Shown here in pieces: positions 41,016-49,761 of a stretch of 64,000 nt of DNA. Positions within the stretch are counted from its first letter, which is position 1, and the number at the start of each line of letters is the position of its first letter. The DNA comes from Competibacter sp963695105 (GTDB taxonomy: Bacteria > Pseudomonadota > Gammaproteobacteria > Competibacterales > Competibacteraceae): positions 1 through 64,000 of the forward strand of contig CAVOGC010000016.1 in the NCBI GenBank assembly GCA_963695105.1. The letters are read 5' to 3'. The notes under the pieces were generated by a model. That model was not told the DNA's origin. It searched no databases and saw only the letters and a program-made list of their open reading frames with translations. The translations under genes were made by a program, and so were the position numbers.

Positions 41016-41393
41016 ATGCGCTTCAGTCTAGACATCGATACCAGCCTGAACTTTGTCAGAGGCTATGGCTCGGGCTGGATCAGGATCAACGAACAGGAAA
41101 TTCGCCGCAGCGTGATCGTCACCCCGGAACAACTGGTCACCGACTGGCCGCCGCAAACCTTCGCCGATCTGGAGGAGGCGCATTTCGAGGCGATCGCCCG
41201 ACTGGAACCCGAGATCGTGGTGCTGGGAACCGGCGATCTCCAGCGGTTTCCACACCCGCGCCTAACGCAGTCGCTGCTGGCGCGTGGCGTGGGCGTGGAG
41301 GTCATGGCCACGGCCGCCGCCTGCCGGACTTACAACATCATTATGCTGGAAGGCCGCCGGGTTGCGGCCGCGCTGCTGCTGATGGCCGACTAG
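41016..41393 (+). CDS. Mth938-like (DUF498/NDUFAF3-type) protein
   Basis: 125 residues beginning MRFSLDIDTSLNFVRGYG, with IVTPEQLVTDWPP, IVVLGTGDLQRFP and VEVMATAAACRTYNIIMLEGRRVAAALL. The fold is a small alpha/beta domain found in bacteria and in the mitochondrial complex I assembly factor NDUFAF3; bacterial function is unknown. ATG 41016 has AGAGGG upstream. Monocistronic between the MBL gene and rpoS. Confidence 0.9.
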   Translation: MRFSLDIDTSLNFVRGYGSGWIRINEQEIRRSVIVTPEQLVTDWPPQTFADLEEAHFEAIARLEPEIVVLGTGDLQRFPHPRLTQSLLARGVGVEVMATAAACRTYNIIMLEGRRVAAALLLMAD

Positions 41394-41456
41394 CGCGGCG
41401 GGGTGAGCCGGCGGCGGGAATTCCACTGTCCGCGCCGTCGGAGCAAGGAGTGCCTG

Positions 41457-42473
41457 CTACAAAAAATCCTGCGAAAATCCCTCGCCTTCCAGGATCTTGC
41501 GCAACCGGCGCAGCGCGTCGATCTGAATCTGCCGCACCCGCTCGCGAGTTACGCCGATTTCGTTGCCGACCTGCTCCAGGGTCGCCTTTTCCTGACCGCC
41601 CAGACCGAAGCGCCGCTTGACCACGATCCTTTGCTTGTCGTTCAACTGGCCCAGCCACAGATCCAGCTTCTCATTGAGATCGGCGTCCTGCAGCAGTTGC
41701 GACGGATCGGGGTTGTTGTCATCGGGGATGGCGTCCAGCAGCGAACGGTCTTCGTCCTTGCCGATCGGGGTATCCACCGAGGCCACCCGCTCGTTGAGTT
41801 GCAGCATCCGTTTCACTTCGGCGACCGACTTGCCCATGACCTGGGCAATTTCCTCGGCGCTGGGCTCGTGGTCCAGCGATTGCGCCAGTTGCCGGGTCAC
41901 CCGCAAGTAGCCGTTGATTTCCTTGATGATGTGGATCGGCAGTCGGATGGTGCGGGTCTGGTTCATCAGCGCCCGCTCGATGGTCTGGCGGATCCACCAG
42001 GTCGCGTAGGTCGAAAAGCGGAAGCCGCGCTCGGGATCGAATTTCTCGACGGCGTGAATCAGCCCCAGGTTGCCTTCCTCGATCAGGTCGAGCAGGCTGA
42101 GGCCGCGATTCATGTAGCGGCGGGCGATTTTCACCACCAGGCGCAGGTTGCTTTCGACCATGCGATTGCGGGCGGCGGCCTCGCCCTGCAACACCCGGCG
42201 GGCGTAGTACACTTCTTCCTGAGCGGTCAGCAGTGGGGAAAAACCGATTTCGCTCAGGTACATCCGGGTGGCGTCCAATTCCTCTTGGGTGAACTCGCGA
42301 GCGGCGACCGCGGGAGCCTGCCAAGGCGATTCCACGGAGTCCAACTCCTCGTCCTCCACGACGCCTTCCTCCTCGGCGTCCTCCAGTTTGTCCTCGTCCA
42401 GCAGGGGGGTTTCCATGTGCAACTCATTGTCGCACACCACCGGCTCCAGACAGGCATTCATCCGTCGGGACAT
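41457..42473 (-). CDS. rpoS: RNA polymerase stationary-phase sigma factor RpoS
   Basis: 338 residues. Region 1.2 (ATRMYLSEIGFSPLLTAQEE), region 2 with the core-binding and -10 recognition helices (DLIEEGNLGLIHAVEKFDPE, FSTYATWWIRQTIERAL), region 3 (LRVTRQLAQSLDHEPSAEEIA) and region 4 with the -35 helix-turn-helix (KATLEQVGNEIGVTRERVRQIQ). The acidic N-terminal stretch of about 50 residues and overall similarity fit RpoS rather than RpoD or RpoH. AGGAGG lies 6 bases before the ATG. The usual upstream genes nlpD and pcm are missing; surE lies 280 bp upstream in the same direction. Confidence 0.94.
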   Translation of the reverse strand: MSRRMNACLEPVVCDNELHMETPLLDEDKLEDAEEEGVVEDEELDSVESPWQAPAVAAREFTQEELDATRMYLSEIGFSPLLTAQEEVYYARRVLQGEAAARNRMVESNLRLVVKIARRYMNRGLSLLDLIEEGNLGLIHAVEKFDPERGFRFSTYATWWIRQTIERALMNQTRTIRLPIHIIKEINGYLRVTRQLAQSLDHEPSAEEIAQVMGKSVAEVKRMLQLNERVASVDTPIGKDEDRSLLDAIPDDNNPDPSQLLQDADLNEKLDLWLGQLNDKQRIVVKRRFGLGGQEKATLEQVGNEIGVTRERVRQIQIDALRRLRKILEGEGFSQDFL

Positions 42474-42752
42474 CGATACCTCCTCGACATGTTTCGCTTG
42501 GTGGGTTGTCTTGATGGCGCCAGGGCACAGGCCGGTTGCGCCTTGTTATGCTTTTTTGAGTTGGCATCGGCTCGCGGGCTTGCCTTGAGGCCGCCGCGTG
42601 CTCCCGCCCGCGCTCGGAAAGTCGGAATTGATCCATCCCTGTTCCAAACTCCAAGCGTTCGAATGATGATAAGCCTTCCATGGCGGGTGAGTCTACTGGT
42701 GTTGTGTATATTTTTAGAGGCAAAAACTTGGTTTTTGCATTTCCACAACTGG
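42474..42752. other. rpoS upstream region
   Basis: Holds no gene I can support. It probably carries the rpoS promoter and leader, a role played by the nlpD gene in many relatives. AT-rich around 42655-42745. Confidence 0.45.
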
Positions 42753-43496
42753 TTAGTCCAGCAACCACTGGGTCAGTGTGGGGAGCGCGCCATGACGGGT
42801 TAAATCGACCTGCAAGGGAGTGATGGCGACATACCCGGCGCGCACGGCGTGGAAATCGGTGCCCGGACCCGCGTCCTGTTCGGGGCCAGCCGGCCCCACC
42901 CAATAGATCGGCCGGCCGCGCGGATCGCTGCTTTTGACGACCGGTTCCGATTTATGGCGATGGCCGAGCCGGACGACCCGAAATCCGGCCAGTTGCTCCC
43001 AGGGCAGATCGGGGACGTTGACGTTGAGAATGGAATCGGGGGGTAGTGATCGCTCCCGCAAGCGGCGCACCAGCCAGACCGCCACCCGCGCGGCGGTGTC
43101 GAAGTGCTGGGGGCAGGGCGCGGCCTGCGAGATCGCGACCGCCGGCAGGCCGAGAAAGCGGCCTTCCATCGCCGCCGCCACCGTGCCGGAGTAGATTACG
43201 TCGTCGCCCATGTTCGGCCCGCTGTTGATGCCCGAGACCACCATGTCGGGCTCGCGCTCCAACAGGCCGGTGATGGCGAGGTGGACACAGTCGGTCGGCG
43301 TACCCTCGACGCTGTGGAAGCCGTTATCGTGGCGAGTGACGTACAGCGGGTTCTTGAGGCTGAGCGAGTTGCTGGCCCCGCTGCGGTCGCGGTCGGGAGC
43401 GACCACGGTGATCTCCGCCAGCTCGCTCAGGGCGGCGGCCAGGCAGAGCAGGCCCGGCGCCTGATAGCCATCGTCGTTGCTGACCAATATGTGCAT
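42753..43496 (-). CDS. surE: 5'/3'-nucleotidase SurE
   Basis: 247 residues with the SurE metal site MHILVSNDDGYQAPGL, the phosphate loop RSGASNSLSL, GTPTDCVHLA, and VSGINSGPNMGDDVIYSGTVAAA. A metal-dependent survival-protein nucleotidase acting on nucleoside monophosphates. Length and motifs match E. coli SurE. Transcribed toward rpoS, and divergent from the smr-domain gene about 120 bp away. Confidence 0.96.
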   Translation of the reverse strand: MHILVSNDDGYQAPGLLCLAAALSELAEITVVAPDRDRSGASNSLSLKNPLYVTRHDNGFHSVEGTPTDCVHLAITGLLEREPDMVVSGINSGPNMGDDVIYSGTVAAAMEGRFLGLPAVAISQAAPCPQHFDTAARVAVWLVRRLRERSLPPDSILNVNVPDLPWEQLAGFRVVRLGHRHKSEPVVKSSDPRGRPIYWVGPAGPEQDAGPGTDFHAVRAGYVAITPLQVDLTRHGALPTLTQWLLD

Positions 43497-43616
43497 ATCG
43501 GGATCTATATCTCGTGGGCCGGGTGGATGCGTATCGTACCCGGCGATGCTGACGTTAAAATGACAAGCCGCCTGCCGTCCCGGCCGGACGCCCTAACGAC
43601 ATCCAGCGAGGCGCCC

Positions 43617-44162
43617 ATGACCAAGCCGTTTGCACTCGATCCGCGGGATCGGAAATTGTTCCGGCAGAGCGTCGGTCCGGTCAAGTCGCTGCGCTGCGAC
43701 CGGATCGAACCCATGCCGCCTCATCCGGCCCCAATTCCCCGTTTTACCGAGGCCGACGAACGGCGGGTGCTGGACGACATGATCTCGGATTATTTCGAGC
43801 CGGCGGAATTGGACACTGGCGAGGAATTGTACTACCGCGGCGAAGGGGTACAGCAGGCGGTACTGCGTAAATTGCGACGCGGGCAGTTCCGGGTCGGGGC
43901 GGCGCTGGACCTGCACGGGATGACGGTTGCCACGGCCAGGGAGGCGCTGGCCGAATTTCTGCGCGCCGCCCGGCGGGAAAGCCTGAGCTGCGTGCGGATC
44001 GTCCACGGCAAGGGGAACGGTTCCCGCCATCGCGGGCCGGTGCTGAAACAGAAGCTCAACCACTGGCTGCGCCAGCGCGACGAGGTGCTGGCGTTCTGCT
44101 CGGCGCGGCCGGTGGACGGCGGGACCGGGGCGGTTTACGTGCTGCTGCGGCGACGGATCTAG
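43617..44162 (+). CDS. Smr-domain protein, SmrB/YfcN-like
   Basis: 181 residues. An N-terminal linker with ALDPRDRKLFRQSVGPVK is followed by the Smr domain: LDLHGMTVATAREALAEFL with the DLHG catalytic motif, CVRIVHGKGNGSRHRGPVLK and a final VYVLLRRR. E. coli SmrB cuts mRNA at collided ribosomes for rescue, and the size and domain order match. ATG 43617 removes an unconserved extension over the surE region. Context with surE/rpoS is typical of chromosome housekeeping neighbourhoods. Confidence 0.9.
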   Translation: MTKPFALDPRDRKLFRQSVGPVKSLRCDRIEPMPPHPAPIPRFTEADERRVLDDMISDYFEPAELDTGEELYYRGEGVQQAVLRKLRRGQFRVGAALDLHGMTVATAREALAEFLRAARRESLSCVRIVHGKGNGSRHRGPVLKQKLNHWLRQRDEVLAFCSARPVDGGTGAVYVLLRRRI

Positions 44163-44174
44163 CGGAACTCAAGC

Positions 44175-44720
44175 TCAACCGCACTGGTTCCGGCACAGAA
44201 ACTCCCGCAGAAACGGCAACCAGTCGCTGAAGAAGCGAACTGCTTCGGGGTCCTGTCGCATGCCGCTGATGACGTGTTCCCCCAGCGCGCCGCCGCCCAC
44301 GGCATAGTAACCGAACGCGCCGCCGCCGATGGCGATCCCGCCGATGGCGCCGCCACCGATGGCGATCCCGCCGATGGCCAAACCGCCAAGGGCCAGCGCG
44401 CCGGTGCTAAGCCCGCCGCAGCCGAACAGCAGGCCAAACGCCAGGCCACCGACGGCGACGATGCCGCGGGCGATGCCGCCCAGCGCCAGAACCCCGGTGG
44501 CGAAATCGCCGATGGCGACGATGCCGCGGGCATGGCCGCGCAGTTCGCCCTTGACCGGATCGGGTCCCATGGCGATATCGTACAGGGGCAGGCCCCAGAC
44601 CATCCGGCTGGATCGCTTGCGGACGCCCCGGTAGGGAAAACCGCGATTTTTCAGCGCGGCCATTTCCCGTTCGAGCGTGTCGATGCGCTGCTTGAGTTGG
44701 GCGGACTCACTTTCTTTCAT
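44175..44720 (-). CDS. Gly/Ile/Ala-rich hydrophobic repeat protein
   Basis: 181 residues. A short coiled coil at the N-terminus (SAQLKQRIDTLEREMAALKN) precedes a linker and then about 95 residues made of short repeats such as VAIGG, LALGG, IAIGG and GGGAIGG, ending in a Cys-containing tail. The repeats could build a glycine-packed beta solenoid or a membrane-associated array. GGAGG precedes the ATG at 44720, which I favour over an upstream GTG. Similar glycine-repeat proteins are annotated as hypothetical. No function is proposed. Confidence 0.7.
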   Translation of the reverse strand: MKESESAQLKQRIDTLEREMAALKNRGFPYRGVRKRSSRMVWGLPLYDIAMGPDPVKGELRGHARGIVAIGDFATGVLALGGIARGIVAVGGLAFGLLFGCGGLSTGALALGGLAIGGIAIGGGAIGGIAIGGGAFGYYAVGGGALGEHVISGMRQDPEAVRFFSDWLPFLREFLCRNQCG

Positions 44721-44774
44721 CGCAACCTCCTCCACGGGATGCCGCCTTGCCGCGGCTGTTGCGGGTTGATTCGG

Positions 44775-45086
44775 TTAAGCGAGGGCTTCAATCGGGCTGG
44801 GATTGACGAATTGTAGGGTGGATAAGCGTAACGCATCCAGCTTGTCGTTCTGCTGTTGGGGGGATGCGGCGAATGGCGCCTCATCCCCCCTACCCATCCC
44901 GACATCATTCGAGGTCGGTTGAAGGCACTGGACCCACGCCATGCCCAGCGCGGTGGCCGCAAGCAGGAGGCCCATGGCGATATTAAACCGGCGCAACCGC
45001 GAACCCTGCTGCGGCCAGCATTGCAACGCCGCGCCGAGGATCGCCCAGCAGGCAATGCATCGACCTCCGATCAGCATGAAGCACAA
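44775..45086 (-). pseudogene. LysE/RhtB-family exporter relic (C-terminal end)
   Basis: Only the last membrane region of a LysE-type amino-acid exporter is recognisable: FMLIGGRCIACWAILGAAL, then GSRLRRFNIAMGLLLAATAL. The rest of the roughly 200-residue family is missing, and a non-homologous tail follows. It abuts a MocR regulator relic read the other way; such pairs are commonly divergent neighbours, so both may derive from one decayed locus. Confidence 0.6.
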
Positions 45087-45097
45087 GGGCTACCGCC

Positions 45098-45440
45098 AGT
45101 GTCGCCGTCGTCTGGTCGCCGGACGTGGCCGCCAATCCGCGGGTCGGGTTCATCGCCGGCGAACGGGAACTGACGCAGGCGCTGACCGATCGCAAGCCGC
45201 CGGCGGCGCTGACTACCCCGGAACTTGGGCGAACGGGTGATGCATCGGGTGTTGGCGGAGGGGCATTACTACCGCAAGCATGTCGGGCGCTTGCGCAGAC
45301 GGTTGGCGGCCCGGCGCGAGCCGGTGTTGAGCCGGTTGGAGCAGTTGGATTTGCGGGTCTTTGCCGATCCGCGGGGCGGCATGTTCGCCTGGCTGGATAC
45401 GGGCCGCGACAGTCACGCCCTGACCGCCCGCGCCTACGAT
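45098..45440 (+). pseudogene. MocR/PLP-aminotransferase regulator relic
   Basis: A C-terminal fragment of a MocR-type (GntR plus aminotransferase) regulator: RVGFIAGERELTQALTDRK and TTPELG in one frame. After a one-base shift near 45230 (GGG for GG) it continues GERVMHRVLAEGHYYRKHV, RRRLAARREPVLSRLEQL and DPRGGMFAWLDTG in the next frame. The winged-helix half and most of the enzyme domain are absent, and the end is cut by the recombinase fragment. Non-functional. Confidence 0.7.
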
Positions 45441-45763
45441 TGCCGGAGAAATTCGGCCAGGTGTTCGGCTTCTGGATGAAGGGCCAGCCGGTGGACGAGT
45501 ACGTGTTCGCTCAGAAGCTCAAGGGTCCGCCGCCGGGGGCGCCGGCGGTGCGGGCCTACCTGCGCCGGCTCAAGGACAAGGCCCGCATCGCCAAACCGAT
45601 CACGCCGCGTAAGCTACGACATACCTGCGCCACCAACCTCCTCAACGCCGGGGCCGAGTTGGTGGACATTCAGGCACTGTTCGGCCATTCGACGCTCAAC
45701 ACCACCCAGATTTACTCCCACGTCGGGCAGGAGCGGATGGAGAAGGTGGTGGGGAGGTTGTGA
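45440..45763 (+). pseudogene. Tyrosine recombinase (XerC-like) C-terminal fragment
   Basis: About 105 residues containing the end of a phage-integrase catalytic domain: LRHTCATNLLNAGAELVDIQ, LFGHSTLNTTQIYSHVGQERM, with the Arg-His box and the nucleophile Tyr (QIYSHV). The N-terminal half and the first catalytic Arg are missing, and the HKLRH His is Arg (PRKLRH), so it cannot be active. It fuses directly to the MocR relic, marking an old recombination junction. Confidence 0.75.
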
Positions 45764-45869
45764 GAGGGAGGGGCAAAAAGCAAGACCTGATAATCATCTA
45801 GCCGGCCTTCCAACTGGGTTTACAGTTTGCGGTGTTACGCAGCGAACGCAACCCCGAGTAGAGGAGCCG

Positions 45870-46890
45870 AAGATGAAACTGTAGTGGTGGTATCGACTTA
45901 CATTCCAACAATAGCGTGATTGCGGTGTTCGATGAAGAGGATCGGCTGGTGTATCGACGGCGGTTGGGCAACGACCTGGCCACGATCCTCAGCGCGCTGG
46001 CGCCCTATCAAGCGGCGCTGGAAGGGGTCGTGGTCGAGTCGACGTACAACTGGTATTGGCTGGTGGACGGGCTGATGGAAGCGGGTTACCGGGTGCATCT
46101 GGCCAACACGGCGGCGATTGTCCAGTACGACGGTTTGAAGTACACCGACGACGAGTCGGATGCCCGGTGGCTGGCGAAACTGTTGCGCCTGGGGCTGCTG
46201 CCGGAAGGCTACATCTACCCCAAGGCGGAACGGGCGGTGCGGGATTTACTCCGCAAGCGCAGCCAGTTGGTGCGGCAGCGGACCAGCAATTTGGTGTCGG
46301 TGCAGAATCTGTTGGCGCGCAACCGCGGGCAGTCGCTGGGTGCGACTGCGATCAAGCGCCTGTCCTTGGACGAGGTGGACCGACTGTTACCCGAGACCCA
46401 CTTGGCCTTGGCGGTGAAAAGCAACCTGAACGTGATGCGGGCCGTGGACGCGCAGATCGAGGGGTTGGAACAGGTGATCAAGGCGCGGATCAAACCACGA
46501 CCGGAGTTTCAGCCGTTGCTGAGTGTCAGCGGGATCGGCGAGATCCTGGGGTGGACCATTCTGCTCGAGACCGGTGCGATCAGCCGCTTCGCCGAGGTGG
46601 GCCACTACGCCTCGTACTGCCGGTGCGTTGGCAGCGAACGGCTCAGCAACGGCAAACGCAAAGGGCGGGGGAATACCAAAAACGGCAATCGCTACCTGGC
46701 GTGGGCGTTCGTCGAGGCCGCCCACTTCGCGGTGCGTTATAACCCGGTGATCAAGCGTTACTATCAGCGCAAGCGCGCGCGTAGCCATGGGATCGTCGCG
46801 ATCAAGACCGTGGCGCACAAACTCGCCAGGGCGTGTTACTACATTCTGCGCGACCAGGTCCCGTTTGACGTGAACAAGGCCTTTGCATGA
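45870..46890 (+). mobile_element. IS110-family element
   Basis: Identified from its transposase. The exact ends were not found; IS110 elements lack long inverted repeats. The non-coding DNA on either side, especially 46893-47340, may belong to it. Confidence 0.7.
45916..46890 (+). CDS. IS110-family transposase, 5' end frameshifted
   Basis: 324 residues from the GTG used as start. RuvC-like DEDD core: VVVESTYNWYWLVDGL (Glu), DDESDARWLAKLLRLGLLP (Asp pair); C-terminal transposase-20 domain with LLSVSGIGEILGWTILLE and the serine region YCRCVGSERLSNGKRKGRGN. The first catalytic Asp lies upstream in the same frame (GGIDLHSNN, about 45886-45912), but the only good ATG (45873) is in another frame and soon hits TAG. 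Either one base is wrong or the copy is inactive. Confidence 0.85.
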   Translation: MIAVFDEEDRLVYRRRLGNDLATILSALAPYQAALEGVVVESTYNWYWLVDGLMEAGYRVHLANTAAIVQYDGLKYTDDESDARWLAKLLRLGLLPEGYIYPKAERAVRDLLRKRSQLVRQRTSNLVSVQNLLARNRGQSLGATAIKRLSLDEVDRLLPETHLALAVKSNLNVMRAVDAQIEGLEQVIKARIKPRPEFQPLLSVSGIGEILGWTILLETGAISRFAEVGHYASYCRCVGSERLSNGKRKGRGNTKNGNRYLAWAFVEAAHFAVRYNPVIKRYYQRKRARSHGIVAIKTVAHKLARACYYILRDQVPFDVNKAFA

Positions 46891-46892
46891 AC

Positions 46893-47364
46893 GGCTAAAG
46901 TGAATGGGCTGAGGCGGTGAGCCCACCATGGGGTTGGCTGGCAACCACCAGACTTGATTTGGCCACCGTCTCATCCTTCCAGCGGTTGGGAAGCGAAGGT
47001 TTAACGGATACGCCTCTGTCCTGAGCCCGCGCGGGGTTGGACGCCGCCGCCGGCGGCGAGCCACAGACCTGTGCCGCGATCCGCAAGGCTCGCGACCACT
47101 TGGACAGGCCAGGGTACTGACGATTTTCTGGGGCTCGAACGAGCCAGGGGCCGGGTGTCTACTCGGCGACGAGCAACCCCATGGCCTTGATCCAGAAGGG
47201 TGACTGGTGCGGATCCACGAAGATGCCGTCACCTCCCGAATGAGAACCGACGGCGCGTGTTCGGAAACGGTGGCGCTTCGCACCGAAAGAAAAAGCATCG
47301 TGCTTTGGCATGAGAATCAAACTCGCCCTGTTGACTCAGGCCGGCTAAAGGGTGACCCCATTCT
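46893..47364. other. Non-coding stretch after the IS110 transposase
   Basis: About 470 bases with no supported gene. A GCCGCCGCCGGCGGCG palindrome lies near 47042. Some IS1111-type relatives of IS110 carry their bridge RNA on this side, so part may be structured element DNA. An imperfect direct repeat (gaccccattctt) sits at 47354-47378. Confidence 0.4.
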
Positions 47365-47814
47365 TTGACCCCATTCTTCCCGGTGGAATCCGGGCAGGGC
47401 GGACCGGGACAGGACTATACGAAAGGCTTCGATATCGTCAGAAGAAAACAGCAGCCGTGGGACCCTGCGTCTCTTCAGGGTTGGGTTGACATCGAAATCC
47501 TGATGAAGCTCGCGACGAAGATCCCCCAATGGATGATCGGCTGGTGGTGTTTCGAGGTCAATGCGACCAAGCAGTTTGTCTGGCTGCCCGAACGGGGTAG
47601 CGCGCAGTCCTTCGACCCGCCACCGCCGAATACCAAGCAACCGCCGGTGCGCGAAGGTAAGAAGGGGGAAATCACTCTCGATGCCGATTCCGAGGGGGCA
47701 ACGATCGTCTGGGCAGGCGGCACGATCCCCGATACGCTGCGGCATCTGCCAAGGGTTGACTATATGCTCGGCAATCGCGGCGGTGCACAGATTCAGGCTT
47801 ACAAGCTGAAGTAG
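47365..47814 (+). CDS. Hypothetical protein, probably 5'-truncated
   Basis: A frame of 149 residues whose only candidate starts are TTG 47365 or an ATG inside (KLATKIPQW region), with no good ribosome site. The sequence is coherent and unlike shadow frames: Trp-rich WDPASLQGWVDIEILMKLAT, IPQWMIGWWCFEVNATKQFV, then a Pro-rich linker and a beta-rich end (EITLDADSEGATIVWAGG). No family is recognised. Its position next to IS110-associated DNA suggests the 5' part was lost. Confidence 0.45.
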   Translation: MTPFFPVESGQGGPGQDYTKGFDIVRRKQQPWDPASLQGWVDIEILMKLATKIPQWMIGWWCFEVNATKQFVWLPERGSAQSFDPPPPNTKQPPVREGKKGEITLDADSEGATIVWAGGTIPDTLRHLPRVDYMLGNRGGAQIQAYKLK

Positions 47815-47837
47815 GGGTTGCACTATCAGGACGCGCG

Positions 47838-48878
47838 TCAGGCCGGCTTGCCGAAGCGGTAGTGCGACACGCCCCATTCCTCCCCACCGCGATAGCCGAA
47901 CAACTCGGCGCAGGCCATGAAAAACACCCGCCAGCGCTGGAACCAGCGCTCCGCCTGGTCGGCGCCGTAGGTCTCCCGGAACAGGTGCATGATTTCGTCC
48001 CGCCGCCGGTCCTGATTGACCAACCAGGCTTCCAGGGTGCGCTGGTAATGGCGGCCGTTGAAGTGCCATTGCTCATCCAGCCGCAGATGATCCTGAAAGC
48101 AGGGCAGCAGATCGCGCGAGGGCATCAGGCCGCCGGTGAAGAAATAGCGCCCCATCCAATTGTCGGCGCCCTCGGATTCGAACGGATAGGCCAGGTGCCG
48201 GTGGCTGAAAACGTGCACGAACAGCTTGCCGCCCGGTTTCAGCCAGGCGTGAATCCGCGCCATCAGTTCCTGGTAATTGCGCATGTGCTCGAACATCTCC
48301 ACCGACACCACCCGGTCGAAACGGCGATCGGTGTAGAAGTCGTTCATGTCGGTGGTCACGACCTGAACGTTGTCGAAACCGCGTTCCCGGCAGCGGGCTT
48401 CGATGAACTCCCGCTGCGAGTGGGAGTTGGACACCGCCACGATCCGCGAGCCGGGATAGAACTCCGCCATCCACAGCGTCAGCGAACCCCAGCCACAGCC
48501 CAGCTCCAGGATGTCCTGGTCGAAACCCAGTTCGGCGCGCTCGCAGCTTAAAGCCAGCATCGCCGCCTCGGCGGTTTCCAGATCCCGCACATCCTCCGGC
48601 CACCAGCAGGAACTGTATTTCAGCCGTGGCCCCAGCACCTGTTGGAAAAAGCCGGCCGGCAGTTCGTAATGCTGCTGGTTGGCCGCCACCGTGTGCAGAG
48701 CGACGGGGCTGTCGCGCAGATCCAGAATCAGCCGCGCCAGTTCGACGTCGCGGGTTTGCGGATCGTGGCCGTTTCCGGCGCGCAGGCGCTCGGTCAGCAA
48801 CCGGCGGATGCCGGTCCGGGTCAGCCAGTCGGGGACGTAGCCCCGTTCCATCAGATCAATCGCGGTATTGAGCATCAA
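47838..48878 (-). CDS. Cyclopropane-fatty-acid-synthase-like methyltransferase (first copy)
   Basis: 346 residues. SAM-binding motif I is ILELGCGWGSLTLWMAEF, followed by VSNSHSQREFIEARCRERG, VSVEMFEHMRNYQELMARI and GGKLFVHVF. This is the mycolic acid/CFA family, but it lacks the N-terminal lipid-binding domain of E. coli Cfa and is shorter. It probably methylates an unsaturated lipid or a small molecule. It overlaps the DUF1295 gene by 23 bp, so the two are translated together. Part of the lipid-remodelling cluster. Confidence 0.88.
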   Translation of the reverse strand: MMLNTAIDLMERGYVPDWLTRTGIRRLLTERLRAGNGHDPQTRDVELARLILDLRDSPVALHTVAANQQHYELPAGFFQQVLGPRLKYSSCWWPEDVRDLETAEAAMLALSCERAELGFDQDILELGCGWGSLTLWMAEFYPGSRIVAVSNSHSQREFIEARCRERGFDNVQVVTTDMNDFYTDRRFDRVVSVEMFEHMRNYQELMARIHAWLKPGGKLFVHVFSHRHLAYPFESEGADNWMGRYFFTGGLMPSRDLLPCFQDHLRLDEQWHFNGRHYQRTLEAWLVNQDRRRDEIMHLFRETYGADQAERWFQRWRVFFMACAELFGYRGGEEWGVSHYRFGKPA

Positions 48879-49665
48879 GCTTCTCCTTCTTGGGAAACCA
48901 GGGGATAAAAGCGCTGGTATCGCGCTGGTAGGCGCGATAATCGTCGCCGCGACTGGCTAGCGCCTGTTGTTCGGTGTAGGGGATGCCGGTGACCTTGAGC
49001 AGGGTGTACAGCATCAGTGCCGGCCCCAGCAGGGTCAGCCACCACTCCGGCGTGCCCCAGGCCAGCAGCGGATAGCTCCACCAGTGCAACCACTCGAAGA
49101 AATAGTTGGGGTGGCGGGAGTAGCGCCACAGCCCGGCCCGGCAGGTTCGACCCCGATGGGTGGGGTCGGCGCGCCAAGCCGCCAGTTGCCGGTCGGCCAA
49201 GGTTTCGCCGCCCACCGCCAGCAGCCAAATCGCCACGGCGGCGAAGATGACAGGCACGGGCAGCGGTTCGGGCGCCAGCGCCACCACCAGGAACGGCACG
49301 GCGAATACGGCGGTCAGCAGCGCCTGAGCCTGGAAGAAGGCGAAGAATTTGAGTTGGGTGCGCTCGCGCCAATGTGCCCGCAGACGCTGGTAGCGGCCGT
49401 CTTCCGGCTTGCCGATTACCCGGTTGAGCAGGATATGGCCGGCCAGCCGGAACGACCAGCCGCCGGCCATGCCCGCCGCCAGCAGCCGCCTTGACGGGTC
49501 GCCGTCGGCCAGCAGGGCATAACCGACCGCCAGCAAGCCGAGACCGGCGGCCCAGGCGACATCCACCATTCCGGCGTCCCGGGTCCGCCACTGTACCGCC
49601 CAGGCCAGCAGCATCAGTAGCGCCGCCAGCGCCCAGCCGGCCAGGAAAAAGGCGAGACCGCTCAT
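48856..49665 (-). CDS. DUF1295 (steroid 5-alpha-reductase-like) membrane protein
   Basis: 269 residues with about six membrane helices. The conserved C-terminal region RAGLWRYSRHPNYFFEWLHW, the SYPLLAWGT loop and LLKVTGIPYTEQQALASRGDDYRAYQ match DUF1295 and the steroid-reductase/isoprenylcysteine-methyltransferase fold. Likely a lipid-modifying reductase at the inner membrane. ATG 49665 is chosen because the extension upstream is not conserved. Downstream of it, overlapping, is the first CFA-like gene. Confidence 0.9.
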   Translation of the reverse strand: MSGLAFFLAGWALAALLMLLAWAVQWRTRDAGMVDVAWAAGLGLLAVGYALLADGDPSRRLLAAGMAGGWSFRLAGHILLNRVIGKPEDGRYQRLRAHWRERTQLKFFAFFQAQALLTAVFAVPFLVVALAPEPLPVPVIFAAVAIWLLAVGGETLADRQLAAWRADPTHRGRTCRAGLWRYSRHPNYFFEWLHWWSYPLLAWGTPEWWLTLLGPALMLYTLLKVTGIPYTEQQALASRGDDYRAYQRDTSAFIPWFPKKEKLDAQYRD

Positions 49666-49761
49666 GGCGCGTGACTCGCGCCGGGCGGCGGACAAACGCA
49701 CTTACCGCCGCTGGCGTGGTCTTGTTGAACAATCGCTCGCCGCAATGTCCCTGGAGCCGTC

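Noticed and set aside
45440..45763. Recombinase fragment as the integron integrase for the cassette-like array
   Set aside because: It is a truncated XerC-like C-terminus lacking the IntI-specific insertion and a catalytic His, and lies 12 kb away.
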